A DNA stretch of 64,000 bases from Burkholderiales bacterium (GTDB lineage: Bacteria; Pseudomonadota; Gammaproteobacteria; Burkholderiales; Casimicrobiaceae), in the NCBI GenBank assembly GCA_016790165.1, contig JAEUPL010000032.1, positions 1 through 64,000 of the forward strand, in the 5' to 3' direction. The notes below the pieces were generated by a model. It had not been told where the DNA came from and searched no databases. It saw only the letters and a list, made by a program, of their open reading frames with translations. Below, piece after piece: positions 45,503 through 53,931 of this stretch. The first letter of the stretch is position 1. Each line of letters starts with the position of its first letter. The position numbers and the translations under genes are program-made.

Positions 45503-46519
45503 TTACTGCTCCAGCTTGATGCCGGTGCGCTTGATCACCGCGCCCCAGCGTTCGTAATCGTTACGCACAATTTTCAAAAAGTCTTCACTGCTGGAGCCCG
45601 TCGGTTCGTTGCCCTGACTGCGGATCAGACTACTGATTTCGTCGCTTTTGACGATCTTGGCCAGTGTGGCCGAGATTTTTTTGACGACCTCAGGATGCAT
45701 GCCACCCGGTCCGAAGAACCCCTGCCAGCCAACGATGTCGATACCGGCAACGCCTTGCTCCGCGATCGTAGGCAGATCGGGCAGTACCGGTACTCGCTTG
45801 TCGGTGGCCGTTGCCATGCCCTTGGCCGTACCCGCCTTGATCGCGGTGACGGCACTGGCGGTACCGTCGAAGTAGAGCTGCACCTCACCGGCCATCAGAG
45901 CCTTTTGCGCGTCCGCCACGCCTTTGTAAGGCACATGCACCATCTCAACGCTAGACGCGACACGCAGCATCTCCGCATTCAGATGCGCGGTGGAGCCTGG
46001 GCTGTACGACGCCACATTCAACTTGCCGGGGTTGGCTTTGCCGTAAGCGAGCATGCCCCTGAAGTCATTGAATGGCGCATCCTTGTTGGCGATAAGCACT
46101 GTGGCCGAGCGTGCCACTTGTGAGAGCGGCGTGAAGTCCTTGAAGGGGTCGTAGGGCAACTTCGCGAACAGGTGCGGGTTCTGCGTGTGGGTGAGGACGA
46201 TGGTGTAAAGCAGCGTATGACCATCGGGCGTTGCCTTGGCCACCTCCTGCGCGCCTATGATGGTCGAGCCACCCGGCTTGTTGTCGACCACCACGGGTAC
46301 GCCCACGTCTTCGGACAGCTTCTTGCCTACCAAGCGCGCCATCATGTCGGTACCGGCACCGCCCGCCGGAAACGGCAGCACGATCCGGATGGTCTTGCCG
46401 GGAATGGGCCACGGTGGCGATTGCGCTGTGGCCACCCCGGTTGCGAGCAGTGCGGCAGCCGATGCGACCATTGCGACCGTGGTCGCGAATGTTGTGCGTG
46501 CAGTGTGGACAGGACGCAT
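45503..46519 (-). CDS. Bug-family (TctC) periplasmic solute-binding protein
   Basis: A 338-residue exported receptor with a signal peptide (VAMVASAAALLATGVATAQ). The Bug signature PGKTIRIVLPFPAGGAGTDMMAR and the PGGSTIIGAQEVAKATPDG loop are clear. AAGGAGG precedes the ATG. Bug proteins usually bind carboxylates or amino acids and serve tripartite transporters or sensing; no TctA/TctB membrane genes are nearby. Its place between CUT1 permeases and the D-aminoacylase gene suggests an N-acyl amino acid ligand, as inference. Confidence 0.88.
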   Translation of the reverse strand: MRPVHTARTTFATTVAMVASAAALLATGVATAQSPPWPIPGKTIRIVLPFPAGGAGTDMMARLVGKKLSEDVGVPVVVDNKPGGSTIIGAQEVAKATPDGHTLLYTIVLTHTQNPHLFAKLPYDPFKDFTPLSQVARSATVLIANKDAPFNDFRGMLAYGKANPGKLNVASYSPGSTAHLNAEMLRVASSVEMVHVPYKGVADAQKALMAGEVQLYFDGTASAVTAIKAGTAKGMATATDKRVPVLPDLPTIAEQGVAGIDIVGWQGFFGPGGMHPEVVKKISATLAKIVKSDEISSLIRSQGNEPTGSSSEDFLKIVRNDYERWGAVIKRTGIKLEQ

Positions 46520-46540
46520 GGGAATCCTCCTTGCGGATGA

Positions 46541-47377
46541 TTATCCTTTGGTAGCCCCCGCAGTCAGCCCGCCCACCATGTATTTGCGGAACGCGTAGTA
46601 GATTGCCGCCGGCGGCAGCGCGTAGACGAGCCCCGTCGCCATCAGCAGGTTCCAGGGGGAATCATCGGCGCTGAGGAAGTGCCCGAGTGCCACCGCGAGC
46701 GTGACGTCGGAATCCTTCGACAACAACAGGAATGCATAGAGATACTCGTTCCAGGCCAGCAGCAGCGCGTACGTGCCGATCGCCACCAGCGACGGCTTCA
46801 TCAACGGCAGGTAGACGAGACGAAGAATTTGCAAGGGTGTGGCGCCATCCATGATCGCCGCCTCATCCAGTTCGTAAGGCAGCTTGTCGCTTGCCTGTTT
46901 GAGCACCCAGATGGCATACGGCGATGCCAGCGTGACCATTGCCAGAATCAGCGACCACTGTAAATTGAGCAGTCCGTATTGCCCCATGACCTTGTACATT
47001 GGCACCGCGAGAAACGCGGCCGGGATGAGGTAGGTCGCAAGCGCGAAATTCATCACCACGCTGCCACCACGTGTCTTCAACCTCGAAATCGAGAACGCGG
47101 CAAAAGTGGCGATCAGCAACGTCAGCAGACCGGCGACCACCGCGATGAACAGCGAGTTGCCAAACTGCTGCCAGAAGTGGTTCAGGTAGTAATGCTTCTG
47201 CCCGGCGATGATTTCGAAGTTCTGCACGGTAAATTGGCTGGGCAGCCAGGTGCCGGCCGTCACGTCGTCCTTCGGCGAAAACGACAGCACGGTCAGATGC
47301 CAGATCGGAATCAGTGTCCACAGAAACACCGGCAGGCCGATCAAAAAAAGCCGGGCTTCGTTGAGGTACTTGCGCAT
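46541..47377 (-). CDS. ABC transporter permease (MalG type)
   Basis: A 278-residue CUT1 permease with six transmembrane helices, EAA loop YELDEAAIMDGATPLQIL and MalG-type C-terminus FRKYMVGGLTAGATKG. It follows the MalF-type gene by 12 bases. No ATP-binding gene accompanies this importer. Confidence 0.9.
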   Translation of the reverse strand: MRKYLNEARLFLIGLPVFLWTLIPIWHLTVLSFSPKDDVTAGTWLPSQFTVQNFEIIAGQKHYYLNHFWQQFGNSLFIAVVAGLLTLLIATFAAFSISRLKTRGGSVVMNFALATYLIPAAFLAVPMYKVMGQYGLLNLQWSLILAMVTLASPYAIWVLKQASDKLPYELDEAAIMDGATPLQILRLVYLPLMKPSLVAIGTYALLLAWNEYLYAFLLLSKDSDVTLAVALGHFLSADDSPWNLLMATGLVYALPPAAIYYAFRKYMVGGLTAGATKG

Positions 47378-47389
47378 AGTTCGCTATCC

Positions 47390-48298
47390 TCAGTGCGCCA
47401 GTTTTGCTTCGCCGGCCGCGAGACGGCGAACCATGAAAATTACCAGCGGCAACACCAGTGGCATCGCCATCACGATGCTCGCCATCGCGAGATCCAGCTG
47501 GTCGATGCGCAGATAGCGGATGCCCAGCGTTGCCAGCACGTGCGTCTGGTCTCCCGGCCCGCCACCCGTCAGCAGGTAGACGCTGTTGAAGTCGCCCAGC
47601 GTCCACACCATCGATAGCATCGTGGACGTGAGATAGAGCGTCGCCAGCGCAGGCCAGGTGATGAAACGGAATTGCTGCCAACGACTGGCGCCATCCACGC
47701 TGGCCGCCTCATACAACTCCGTCGGGATCGCCAGCCGCCCCGTGATCAATATGAGTGTCCAGAATGGCAGACTCTTCCAGATGTGCACCAGCACGGAGCT
47801 GGCAAACGCCAGCGTCGGCTCGGTGAGCCAGCCCGGTCCGTCGATGCCGAACAGTCGGAAGATCGTGTTGTTGATGAGCCCCCATTCCGGGTTGAGCATG
47901 AAGCGGAACGACAGGATGGTCGGAATGCTTGGAATGGCCCAAGGCAGCAGAAACAGCAGCAGCAGCGCCTGGATCCAGCGCTTCTGCTGCACAAAGAAGC
48001 CGGACAACCCGAGCGCGATCAGGAACTTCAGGTTCACGCCGACCAGCAAAAAGATGAGCGTGTTGACGACTGTTCGGGGGAACACGGGGTCTTGAAACAG
48101 TCGCGCGTAGCTTTCCGGGTTGCGCGCCACCCACAGCCCGTAGACGACCGGATAGATCACGAACACGGCGAACACCAGCACGTAGGGGACGAGCAGGAGC
48201 GCGCCCCACATCTGCCAGGAGTTAAAGCGCTTGTGGCCGGTCGCAGCAGTGCTGTCCAAGGCGGTCCTCGCGGTGAGTGTGCTCGCTCGCATGAGCAT
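47390..48298 (-). CDS. ABC transporter permease (MalF type)
   Basis: A 302-residue permease with six transmembrane helices and EAA loop ELYEAASVDGASRWQQF. ATG 48298 or 48292 can start it. A stable hairpin lies between the binding-protein gene and this start, a layout that usually lowers permease expression relative to the binding protein. Confidence 0.9.
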   Translation of the reverse strand: MLMRASTLTARTALDSTAATGHKRFNSWQMWGALLLVPYVLVFAVFVIYPVVYGLWVARNPESYARLFQDPVFPRTVVNTLIFLLVGVNLKFLIALGLSGFFVQQKRWIQALLLLFLLPWAIPSIPTILSFRFMLNPEWGLINNTIFRLFGIDGPGWLTEPTLAFASSVLVHIWKSLPFWTLILITGRLAIPTELYEAASVDGASRWQQFRFITWPALATLYLTSTMLSMVWTLGDFNSVYLLTGGGPGDQTHVLATLGIRYLRIDQLDLAMASIVMAMPLVLPLVIFMVRRLAAGEAKLAH

Positions 48299-48309
48299 GA
48301 TGCGAAAGC

Positions 48310-48333
48310 GCTGCCGGAGTTGCTCCCGGCAGC
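48310..48333 (-). promoter_or_regulatory. Intercistronic hairpin between binding-protein and permease genes
   Basis: GCTGCCGG at 48310-48317 pairs with CCGGCAGC at 48326-48333 in an eight-pair GC-rich stem. No T-tract follows, so it is more likely an mRNA 3'-end stabiliser or attenuating hairpin than a full terminator. It lies 40 bases after the binding-protein stop and 11 bases before the permease start. Confidence 0.6.
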
Positions 48334-48373
48334 ATGGGCGTTCAGGCGCGCTGCGACGCCTGAACGGCGACGA

Positions 48374-49753
48374 TCAACCGGCGAGCTGCTTGATGCGTGC
48401 GATCATCTCGTCGGTTGCCTGCTCGGGTTTGACCTTGTCGTTGACGACACGCTGGATCGCCTTTGCCCACACGTTTTCCGAGTTCACGATAGTGAACTTG
48501 TAGTTGTAGACAAACTGGAACGGCTGCGTGTACTCATTGAACTGACCGTACACCTTGGCACGATGGAAGTCGGAGCCATCCGTCCAGAACGGACGCGTGG
48601 CGCCGCCCTTTGTAACGGGGTACCAACGGCCAAGCGAACCCTCGACGAACGGCGTGAGGTTCTCATCCTGCATCAGGAAGGCGAGGAATTCCTTGCCGCG
48701 ACGCTTGTTCTTGCCATCGGCAAACACCACGGCGGTCTTCACCGCGACGAGGTGGGTCATGGTGCTGCCATCGGGCTTCTTTGGGAAGCCGATGGTGCGC
48801 ACGTTTTCCTTGTAGTTCTTGTCCGCCGTGGCGCGCTGCTCGGCGGTCAGCGACTGGTTTTTTGCATCGTCGAGCCACTTCGCCGCAATCGAAATCGTTG
48901 CGTTGTGGGTGCCGATGGTTTGCTTGTTGTGGAAGGCAACGTTGTTGTCCGGGTCGAGCCAGTTCACCGACGACGGCGGTGTGCAGCCCTTCTCGGCGAT
49001 GCTCGCGTAGTCCTTCACGGCGTTGATCATCGCCTGGCGATTCTTCGGCTGATCGAGCACGACCTTGCCGTTTTCATCGACGATCTGCGCGTTGTGCGCG
49101 GCGGCGAAGGTCAGGAAGGAGTAGAACGTGTCAGACGCGGCCACGCCCATCGGATGACCAATCGCAAAGATGCGCTTGCCCGTCTTCTTGCGATAGGCGG
49201 GCTGTACTTTGTCACACCAGAAGCCCCAGAACTCGTTCCAGGTGTTCGGAATCTGGTTTTCCTTGAAGCCCGCTTCCTCCAGCATGTCCTTCCAGTAGTT
49301 GAAGTGCATGGTCTGGCGCTGGATCGGCATGGCGTAATACGCCTTGCGCTTTGCCTTGTCGTTGTAGAGGTAGGTGGTCGACGTGGTGGTCGGCAGGAAC
49401 TTGTCCGAGAGCGGTGCGACGATGTCGGTGACGTCCTCCAGCTTGCCTTCGAACGCCCACTTGCCGGTCACTCGGAAGTCATACGTTGTGCAGAAACCTA
49501 CGTCTGGCGGCGTGCCGGAATCCACCGCACCCACCGATTTGGTGTTGCAGTCTTCGGTGCCGTAGAGCGAGAGATCGACCTTGACGCCGGGGTTTTTTGC
49601 TTCGTATTTCTTGATGACCTCGTAGAGCGCGTCATCCTCGGCTTTGTAGAAACCCTTGGTGAACCAGACGGTGACTTTTTCCTGAGCCATCGCCGGTGCG
49701 GCGATGCCGGCCGCAGCCGCGACCGCCACGGCGATACGTGTGAATCGTTTCAT
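48374..49753 (-). CDS. ABC transporter substrate-binding protein (family 1)
   Basis: A 459-residue exported binding protein; ATG 49753 is fixed by AAGGAGG. Signal peptide MKRFTRIAVAVAAAAGIAAPAMA. The mature protein shows VTVWFTKGFYKAEDDALYEV, MHFNYWKDMLEEAGF and KEFLAFLMQDENLTPFVEG, patterns of the large CUT1 class. First gene of the operon with two permeases, the Bug receptor and the D-aminoacylase. The ligand is unknown; sugars and N-acylated compounds are both possible. Confidence 0.87.
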   Translation of the reverse strand: MKRFTRIAVAVAAAAGIAAPAMAQEKVTVWFTKGFYKAEDDALYEVIKKYEAKNPGVKVDLSLYGTEDCNTKSVGAVDSGTPPDVGFCTTYDFRVTGKWAFEGKLEDVTDIVAPLSDKFLPTTTSTTYLYNDKAKRKAYYAMPIQRQTMHFNYWKDMLEEAGFKENQIPNTWNEFWGFWCDKVQPAYRKKTGKRIFAIGHPMGVAASDTFYSFLTFAAAHNAQIVDENGKVVLDQPKNRQAMINAVKDYASIAEKGCTPPSSVNWLDPDNNVAFHNKQTIGTHNATISIAAKWLDDAKNQSLTAEQRATADKNYKENVRTIGFPKKPDGSTMTHLVAVKTAVVFADGKNKRRGKEFLAFLMQDENLTPFVEGSLGRWYPVTKGGATRPFWTDGSDFHRAKVYGQFNEYTQPFQFVYNYKFTIVNSENVWAKAIQRVVNDKVKPEQATDEMIARIKQLAG

Positions 49754-49908
49754 GAATCCTCCTTGAGTCGCACCGTCAAGGGCGCGACGGGTGTTGCCGG
49801 GCAACGCTCCTCATTGCCCTTAGAAAACATTATGCGTTGTAACGCCGTGTTAGCGCTGACATCCGGCTGTCATCCCCGTCAAAAAGTCATGTTGCGGCAC
49901 AGCAAGTA

Positions 49909-50031
49909 ATGGCTTTTCGCGTACAACGACCGCCCAGTGGTCGTTGCAGCCCGATTTAGCGACAAGTCGCAAGAATCGCGCGATGCGCTGAAACCCTTAT
50001 CCAGACGTCGTTAGCGCGAAAAAGTTGTGGC
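49909..50031. repeat. Dispersed 123-bp palindromic element, copy C
   Basis: It runs from ATGGCTTTTCGC to GCGCGAAAAAGTTGTGG. The left hairpin CAACGACC / GGTCGTTG is a perfect eight-pair stem whose bases differ from copy A but still pair. The centre has GTCGC rather than GTCGAC, at offset 57. It lies in the divergent region between the binding-protein gene and the terC operon, ending 11 bases before the predicted terC promoter. Confidence 0.75.
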
Positions 50032-50041
50032 GGTGTCGAGC

Positions 50042-50070
50042 TTGCAATCACGGTGCGACACCGGCAGAAT
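50042..50070 (+). promoter_or_regulatory. Predicted promoter of the riboswitch-terC operon
   Basis: TTGCAA at 50042-50047 and CAGAAT at 50065-50070 match four of six bases each of the -35 and -10 boxes, with the optimal 17-bp spacer. Transcription would start near 50077, just before the first strand of riboswitch helix P1 at 50080. The fit of position supports it more than the box quality. Confidence 0.45.
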
Positions 50071-50071
50071 T

Positions 50072-50227
50072 CGCTGCTTGAAGGGGAGTAGCTCCCGCAT
50101 CACAGTCGTCAGTACGAGCGATTGCCGTATACGGTGATCCTCCGGTTGTGATGGGCGGCCCATGCGTTGGCCGCCTAGCAAGACCTTCGCTATTGAACTG
50201 CACGGCAAGTGCGGCTGCTGGCGAAGG
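50072..50227 (+). promoter_or_regulatory. yybP-ykoY manganese riboswitch with expression platform
   Basis: GAAGGGGAGTAGCT at 50080-50093 and CTAGCAAGACCTTC at 50175-50188 are the two conserved ends of the yybP-ykoY aptamer. Helix P1 pairs GAAGG (50080-50084) with CCTTC (50184-50188). GCGAAGG at 50221-50227 can pair instead with CCTTCGC at 50184-50190, giving a competing stem, so a switching platform is visible. No T-tract follows it, so control may be translational or Rho-dependent. Mn2+ sensing and linkage to TerC-family exporters are established for this class. Confidence 0.85.
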
Positions 50228-50325
50228 CATCGGTCTGCGGACCGCTCCGTGTGCATTCCTTGGTGGTGGCCGTTGCCCTGCGCCGAAAGACCGTCGCCCA
50301 CCAGTGCAATCGCGAACTACTGCTC

Positions 50326-51039
50326 ATGGAAATTTTCTCCACCACCTTTCTGATGGCTTTGTTGACCATCATCGTCATCGACCTCGTCCTTGCCGGTGAC
50401 AACGCGTTGGTCATCGGCCTCGCCGCGCGCAACGTGCCTGCACACCTGCAAAAGCGGGTGATTCTCTGGGGCACGGCCGGCGCGATCGCGATCCGCATCG
50501 CCTTTACGCTGGGTATTGTCTGGTTGCTGAAAATTCCTGGCCTGATGCTTGCGGGCGGTTTGCTGCTGCTCCCCGTCGCCTACAAGCTAATGAGTCCGCC
50601 GAGTGACGGGGCGGAGGAACATGTGTCCGCCAGCAACAGTTTCTGGGGTGCACTGAAAACCATCGTCGTTGCCGATGCGCTGATGGGTGTGGACAACGTG
50701 CTCGGCGTCGCCGGCGCCGCGCAGGGCAGCTTCCTGCTGGTTGTGCTGGGTCTGCTGATCAGCGTGCCGATCATGATCTGGGGCTCGACGCTAGTGTTGA
50801 AGCTGGTCGACCGCCATCCGTGGATCATTACGGTGGGCGCAGCCGTGCTGATCTGGACTGCCACGCAGATGATCCTCGACGAAAAACTGCTCAGCGGGCA
50901 CTTGCCCGCGCATTCGTGGTTCGATGAGGTGAGCGGCGCAGCCCTTACCTTCGCGATTGTCGGTGCATTTGTTGCGCGTCAACGCCGCGGTCGCGTTGCG
51001 CTAGAAGAAACCGCCGCTTCCGTCGGACGCGCTGCCTGA
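50326..51039 (+). CDS. TerC-family membrane protein, YjbE/YceF type (putative Mn2+ exporter)
   Basis: A 237-residue membrane protein with about seven transmembrane segments. The two metal-site motifs are LVLAGDNALVIG (TM1) and VADALMGVDNVLGVAG (TM4), both with conserved D and N. Members of this branch export manganese, in some cases loading secreted metalloenzymes. The Mn riboswitch upstream supports that role. ATG 50326 lacks a good ribosome binding site, as often when translation is riboregulated. A second TerC gene follows after 76 bases. Confidence 0.87.
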   Translation: MEIFSTTFLMALLTIIVIDLVLAGDNALVIGLAARNVPAHLQKRVILWGTAGAIAIRIAFTLGIVWLLKIPGLMLAGGLLLLPVAYKLMSPPSDGAEEHVSASNSFWGALKTIVVADALMGVDNVLGVAGAAQGSFLLVVLGLLISVPIMIWGSTLVLKLVDRHPWIITVGAAVLIWTATQMILDEKLLSGHLPAHSWFDEVSGAALTFAIVGAFVARQRRGRVALEETAASVGRAA

Positions 51040-51115
51040 ACGAACCCTCTCGTCAACCTCGGTCGGTGCCGACCGGTAGAAGCCGGTTGGGCGACGACAA
51101 TCAGTAAAGGAAATT

Positions 51116-52075
51116 ATGGAAACGATTGGTACATGGTGGATGTGGACAGGCTTTGCCGTCTTCGTCGTCGTCGCAATTGCCGTCGATCTATTGGTAATGC
51201 AGAGGCAGGGCGCACACCGCGTCACTACCCGCGAGGCGGTCGGCTGGAGCCTGCTCTGGTTTGCCCTCGCTTTCGTCTTCGTCGGGCTGCTCTGGTGGTA
51301 TCTGGACGGCACTCAGGGCCGCAGCGTTGCGAACGAAACTTCGATGCAGTTCATCACCGGCTATCTCGTTGAAAAGAGTCTCTCGGTAGACAACATCTTT
51401 GTCTTCCTGATGATCTTCACCTACTTCGCCGTGCCGGCGGAGTTCCAGAAGCGGGCGCTGATCATTGGCATCATCGGCGCCATCGTACTGCGCGCCATCC
51501 TGATTCTGGTCGGCGCGTGGCTGCTCGCCAAGTTTCACTGGGTGCTCTACGTGTTCGGCGCGTTTCTCGTGTTCACCGGTGCCAAGATGTGGCTGGCGGC
51601 GGGCAAGGAGCCCGATATTGAACAGAACCCCGTGTTGCGCTGGCTGCGCGGCCACATTCGCATTTCGCGCGGCTTCTACGGCGAACGCCTGACTACGGTG
51701 ATTGATGGCGCCAAGTACTACACGCCGCTGTTTGTTGTGCTCATTTTGATCGGCACCACAGACGTGATTTTCGCGGTGGACTCGATCCCGGCGATCTTCG
51801 CCATCACTGACGATCCCTTCATCGTGCTCACGGCAAACATCTTTGCCATCCTCGGCCTGCGCGCGCTCTATTTCCTGCTCGCTGATTTGGCCGACCGCTT
51901 CCACCTCCTTGCGTACGGTCTGGCGCTGGTGCTGGTGTTCATCGGCTGCAAGATGCTGCTGCTTGATGTCTACAAAATCCCGGTCGGTGTTGCGCTTGCC
52001 GTCACCGCCGGTATCATCGCGACGTCTATGGTGGCGTCGTTGTGGACATCGCGCCACGTGAAAGGCAAAGGGTAA
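51116..52075 (+). CDS. TerC-family membrane protein, Alx type
   Basis: A 319-residue protein with about nine transmembrane segments. Motifs SLSVDNIFVFLMIF and GTTDVIFAVDSIPAIFAIT carry the conserved acidic metal ligands; DPFIVLTANIFAILGLRALYF is typical of Alx. AAAGGA sits five bases before the ATG. Probably under the same Mn riboswitch, giving two different TerC types in one operon. Confidence 0.9.
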   Translation: METIGTWWMWTGFAVFVVVAIAVDLLVMQRQGAHRVTTREAVGWSLLWFALAFVFVGLLWWYLDGTQGRSVANETSMQFITGYLVEKSLSVDNIFVFLMIFTYFAVPAEFQKRALIIGIIGAIVLRAILILVGAWLLAKFHWVLYVFGAFLVFTGAKMWLAAGKEPDIEQNPVLRWLRGHIRISRGFYGERLTTVIDGAKYYTPLFVVLILIGTTDVIFAVDSIPAIFAITDDPFIVLTANIFAILGLRALYFLLADLADRFHLLAYGLALVLVFIGCKMLLLDVYKIPVGVALAVTAGIIATSMVASLWTSRHVKGKG

Positions 52076-52078
52076 ATC

Positions 52079-52615
52079 GTGCGCATTCGTCGCTGGCTTC
52101 GCTCGCTCGAGCCTCGCGTTCTGGCCGAACTGGATCGGCCGTCGCTGGCGTGGGCGAAGCCCTGGCTGGACCGGCATGACCTGTTTGCGTTTACCCGCCG
52201 ACCGCTCGCCCGTGGGCTGGCCATCGGCGTGATATGCGGGCTGATTCCGGGACCACTGCAAGTGGCCGGCACGATCATCGCGTGTTCGATTTTTCGCGGC
52301 AACGTGGTCGCAGGCGTCGTGGCCACGTTCTACACGAACCCGCTGACCATTGTGCCGCTCTATGCGCTGGCCTTCCAGATCGGCAGCGCGGTGCTTCCCG
52401 GTGATCAGCAGATGCCAGCATTTGCCGCGAGCGCCGACCACGGCGAATGGCTGCGCGCGCTGGCCGACTGGGTAGCCGCGCTCGGCTGGCCGCTGGTCGT
52501 CGGTTTGCCGGTGATGGGGCTCTGGTTCGCGACCAATGTCTATTTGCTGTTTACCTGGTGGTGGTTGCGTCCGGTTGTGGCGCGCGCAAGGCGCATGCGG
52601 GCCCGGCTCCCTTGA
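52079..52615 (+). CDS. DUF2062 membrane protein
   Basis: A 178-residue protein starting at GTG 52079, three bases after the Alx-type stop. Residues about 35-165 match DUF2062: RPLARGLAIGVICGLIPGPLQ, the central NVVAGVVATFYTNPLT and two later hydrophobic helices. Function unknown; it may be a small membrane partner. Its tight spacing puts it in the terC operon. Confidence 0.82.
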   Translation: MRIRRWLRSLEPRVLAELDRPSLAWAKPWLDRHDLFAFTRRPLARGLAIGVICGLIPGPLQVAGTIIACSIFRGNVVAGVVATFYTNPLTIVPLYALAFQIGSAVLPGDQQMPAFAASADHGEWLRALADWVAALGWPLVVGLPVMGLWFATNVYLLFTWWWLRPVVARARRMRARLP

Positions 52616-52933
52616 CCTTGATGTCGCGCGGCACCCCGGCCGACGGCGCGATTCATGGATGGCAATGCACATTGCCAGCGTGTTCACCCGCCCCTGGCAC
52701 GCCAGCGACGATCTTCCACTGAGGGTGGCGCCAAGTCACGGACGCCCACCCGTCGTCGGAGGTACCGGTGCCGGCTGAGCACGGAACACTCGCTTCGTCG
52801 CGCCGTGGATCGCGAGATTGCGCTGGTTTTCTTGGTCCCGCACAACCGCCGCACACGGAACGGTCCGCCTGACGCGTGAGTCGTCGCGCAGCGGCTCAAC
52901 GGCGCATGGGCGACAGCCATTTGCCGGCGCCCG
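52616..52933. other. 318-bp gap without a recognisable gene
   Basis: This lies between the convergent ends of the DUF2062 gene and xerC. No frame with plausible start, codon use or known domain was found, and no hairpin with a T-tract, copy of the 123-bp element or other repeat is visible. Confidence 0.6.
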
Positions 52934-53899
52934 CTATCGCGAGCCCGGTTTCTTCCGCGCGCGCGGGTGCGCCTGGTCGTAAACCTTGGCGAGATGCTGA
53001 AAATCGAGGTGCGTATAAACCTGTGTGGAGGCGATGCTCGCGTGTCCCATGAGCTCCTGCACGCCGCGCAAGTCGCCCGAACTCTGCAATACGTGCGACG
53101 CAAACGAGTGGCGCAGCCGGTGGGGGTAGACATGGCTGGCAATGCCGCGCTCTGCGGCGCGCGCCTTGAGCGCCCGGCGAACGACGGCTGGACCAATGCG
53201 GTCGCCTCGCTGGCCGAGAAAGAGCGCAGGCTCGCCGCCGCTGGGTTTGACTGGAAGTTTGGCTCGTTCATCGAGCCATGCGGCCAGCGCTCGGCGCGCG
53301 GGCGCGCCGAGCGGGACGACGCGCTCCTTGCGGCCTTTCCCGAACACACGCATTTCGCCCGCGCGCAAGTCCACACTCGCTACATCCAGGCCGATCAACT
53401 CGCCGATCCGGATGCCGCAGCCGTAGAGCACTTCAAACATCGCCTGATCGCGCGTCGCCGTCACCCCGGAATCAACCGTCGACACCGCGTCGGTTTCGTC
53501 GATGGAAGCGACCAGCCGGACCGCCTCGGCTTCGCTTAGCGCATTGGGCAAGCGCTTCGGCGCGCGGGGAGCTTTGATGCCGGTGAATATCGTGGTCGAG
53601 ATGCTAGCGTCGACGCGCGCAAGATAACGAAACCACGCGCGCCATGCCGAAAGCGTCACCGCGAGTGTGCGCGGCCCCCAGCCACTGGCGTGCAGCCGGG
53701 CCAGCGCCCGTTGAATGTCATGCCGGCGCACCTCGGCGAGCGGTTTGCCGTCCAGCCCCGCGACCAATGCTGAGCAGGCGCGCGAGTAGCGTTGCCGGGT
53801 TTGCGCGGAGCCACGGGCGGCGAGACTTTCCACGAAGGCCTGCAGTGCCGCTTCGACACTGACATGAGCGGTCGCTGTTGCGGCGGGGGCGCTGCTCAC
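52934..53899 (-). CDS. xerC: Tyrosine recombinase XerC
   Basis: A 321-residue site-specific recombinase that, with XerD, resolves chromosome dimers at dif. The N-terminal SAM-like domain (about 12-100) is followed by the catalytic domain with the first arginine in YGCGIRIGELIGLD, HRLRHSFASH supplying H-x-x-R, GHASIASTQVYTH and nucleophile Y295. Start GTG 53899. It follows DUF484 as in most betaproteobacteria and gammaproteobacteria, so it is the housekeeping XerC rather than a phage integrase. Confidence 0.93.
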   Translation of the reverse strand: MSSAPAATATAHVSVEAALQAFVESLAARGSAQTRQRYSRACSALVAGLDGKPLAEVRRHDIQRALARLHASGWGPRTLAVTLSAWRAWFRYLARVDASISTTIFTGIKAPRAPKRLPNALSEAEAVRLVASIDETDAVSTVDSGVTATRDQAMFEVLYGCGIRIGELIGLDVASVDLRAGEMRVFGKGRKERVVPLGAPARRALAAWLDERAKLPVKPSGGEPALFLGQRGDRIGPAVVRRALKARAAERGIASHVYPHRLRHSFASHVLQSSGDLRGVQELMGHASIASTQVYTHLDFQHLAKVYDQAHPRARKKPGSR

Positions 53900-53931
53900 T
53901 CGGCCTCGTCAGCGTTGCTCAGGCGCGACTG

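Noticed and set aside
47672-49909. Open frame of about 745 codons on the plus strand across the second ABC operon
   Set aside because: It lies antisense to three clear ABC transporter genes, has no recognisable domain and reflects high GC with few stops opposite real genes.
51188-52687. Minus-strand frame of about 500 codons opposite the Alx-type terC gene
   Set aside because: Highly charged H/R/E/Q-rich product antisense to a clear membrane protein and DUF2062.
52616-52933. Small gene between DUF2062 and xerC
   Set aside because: Frames in this gap lack a plausible start signal and resemble shadow frames of low-complexity composition.
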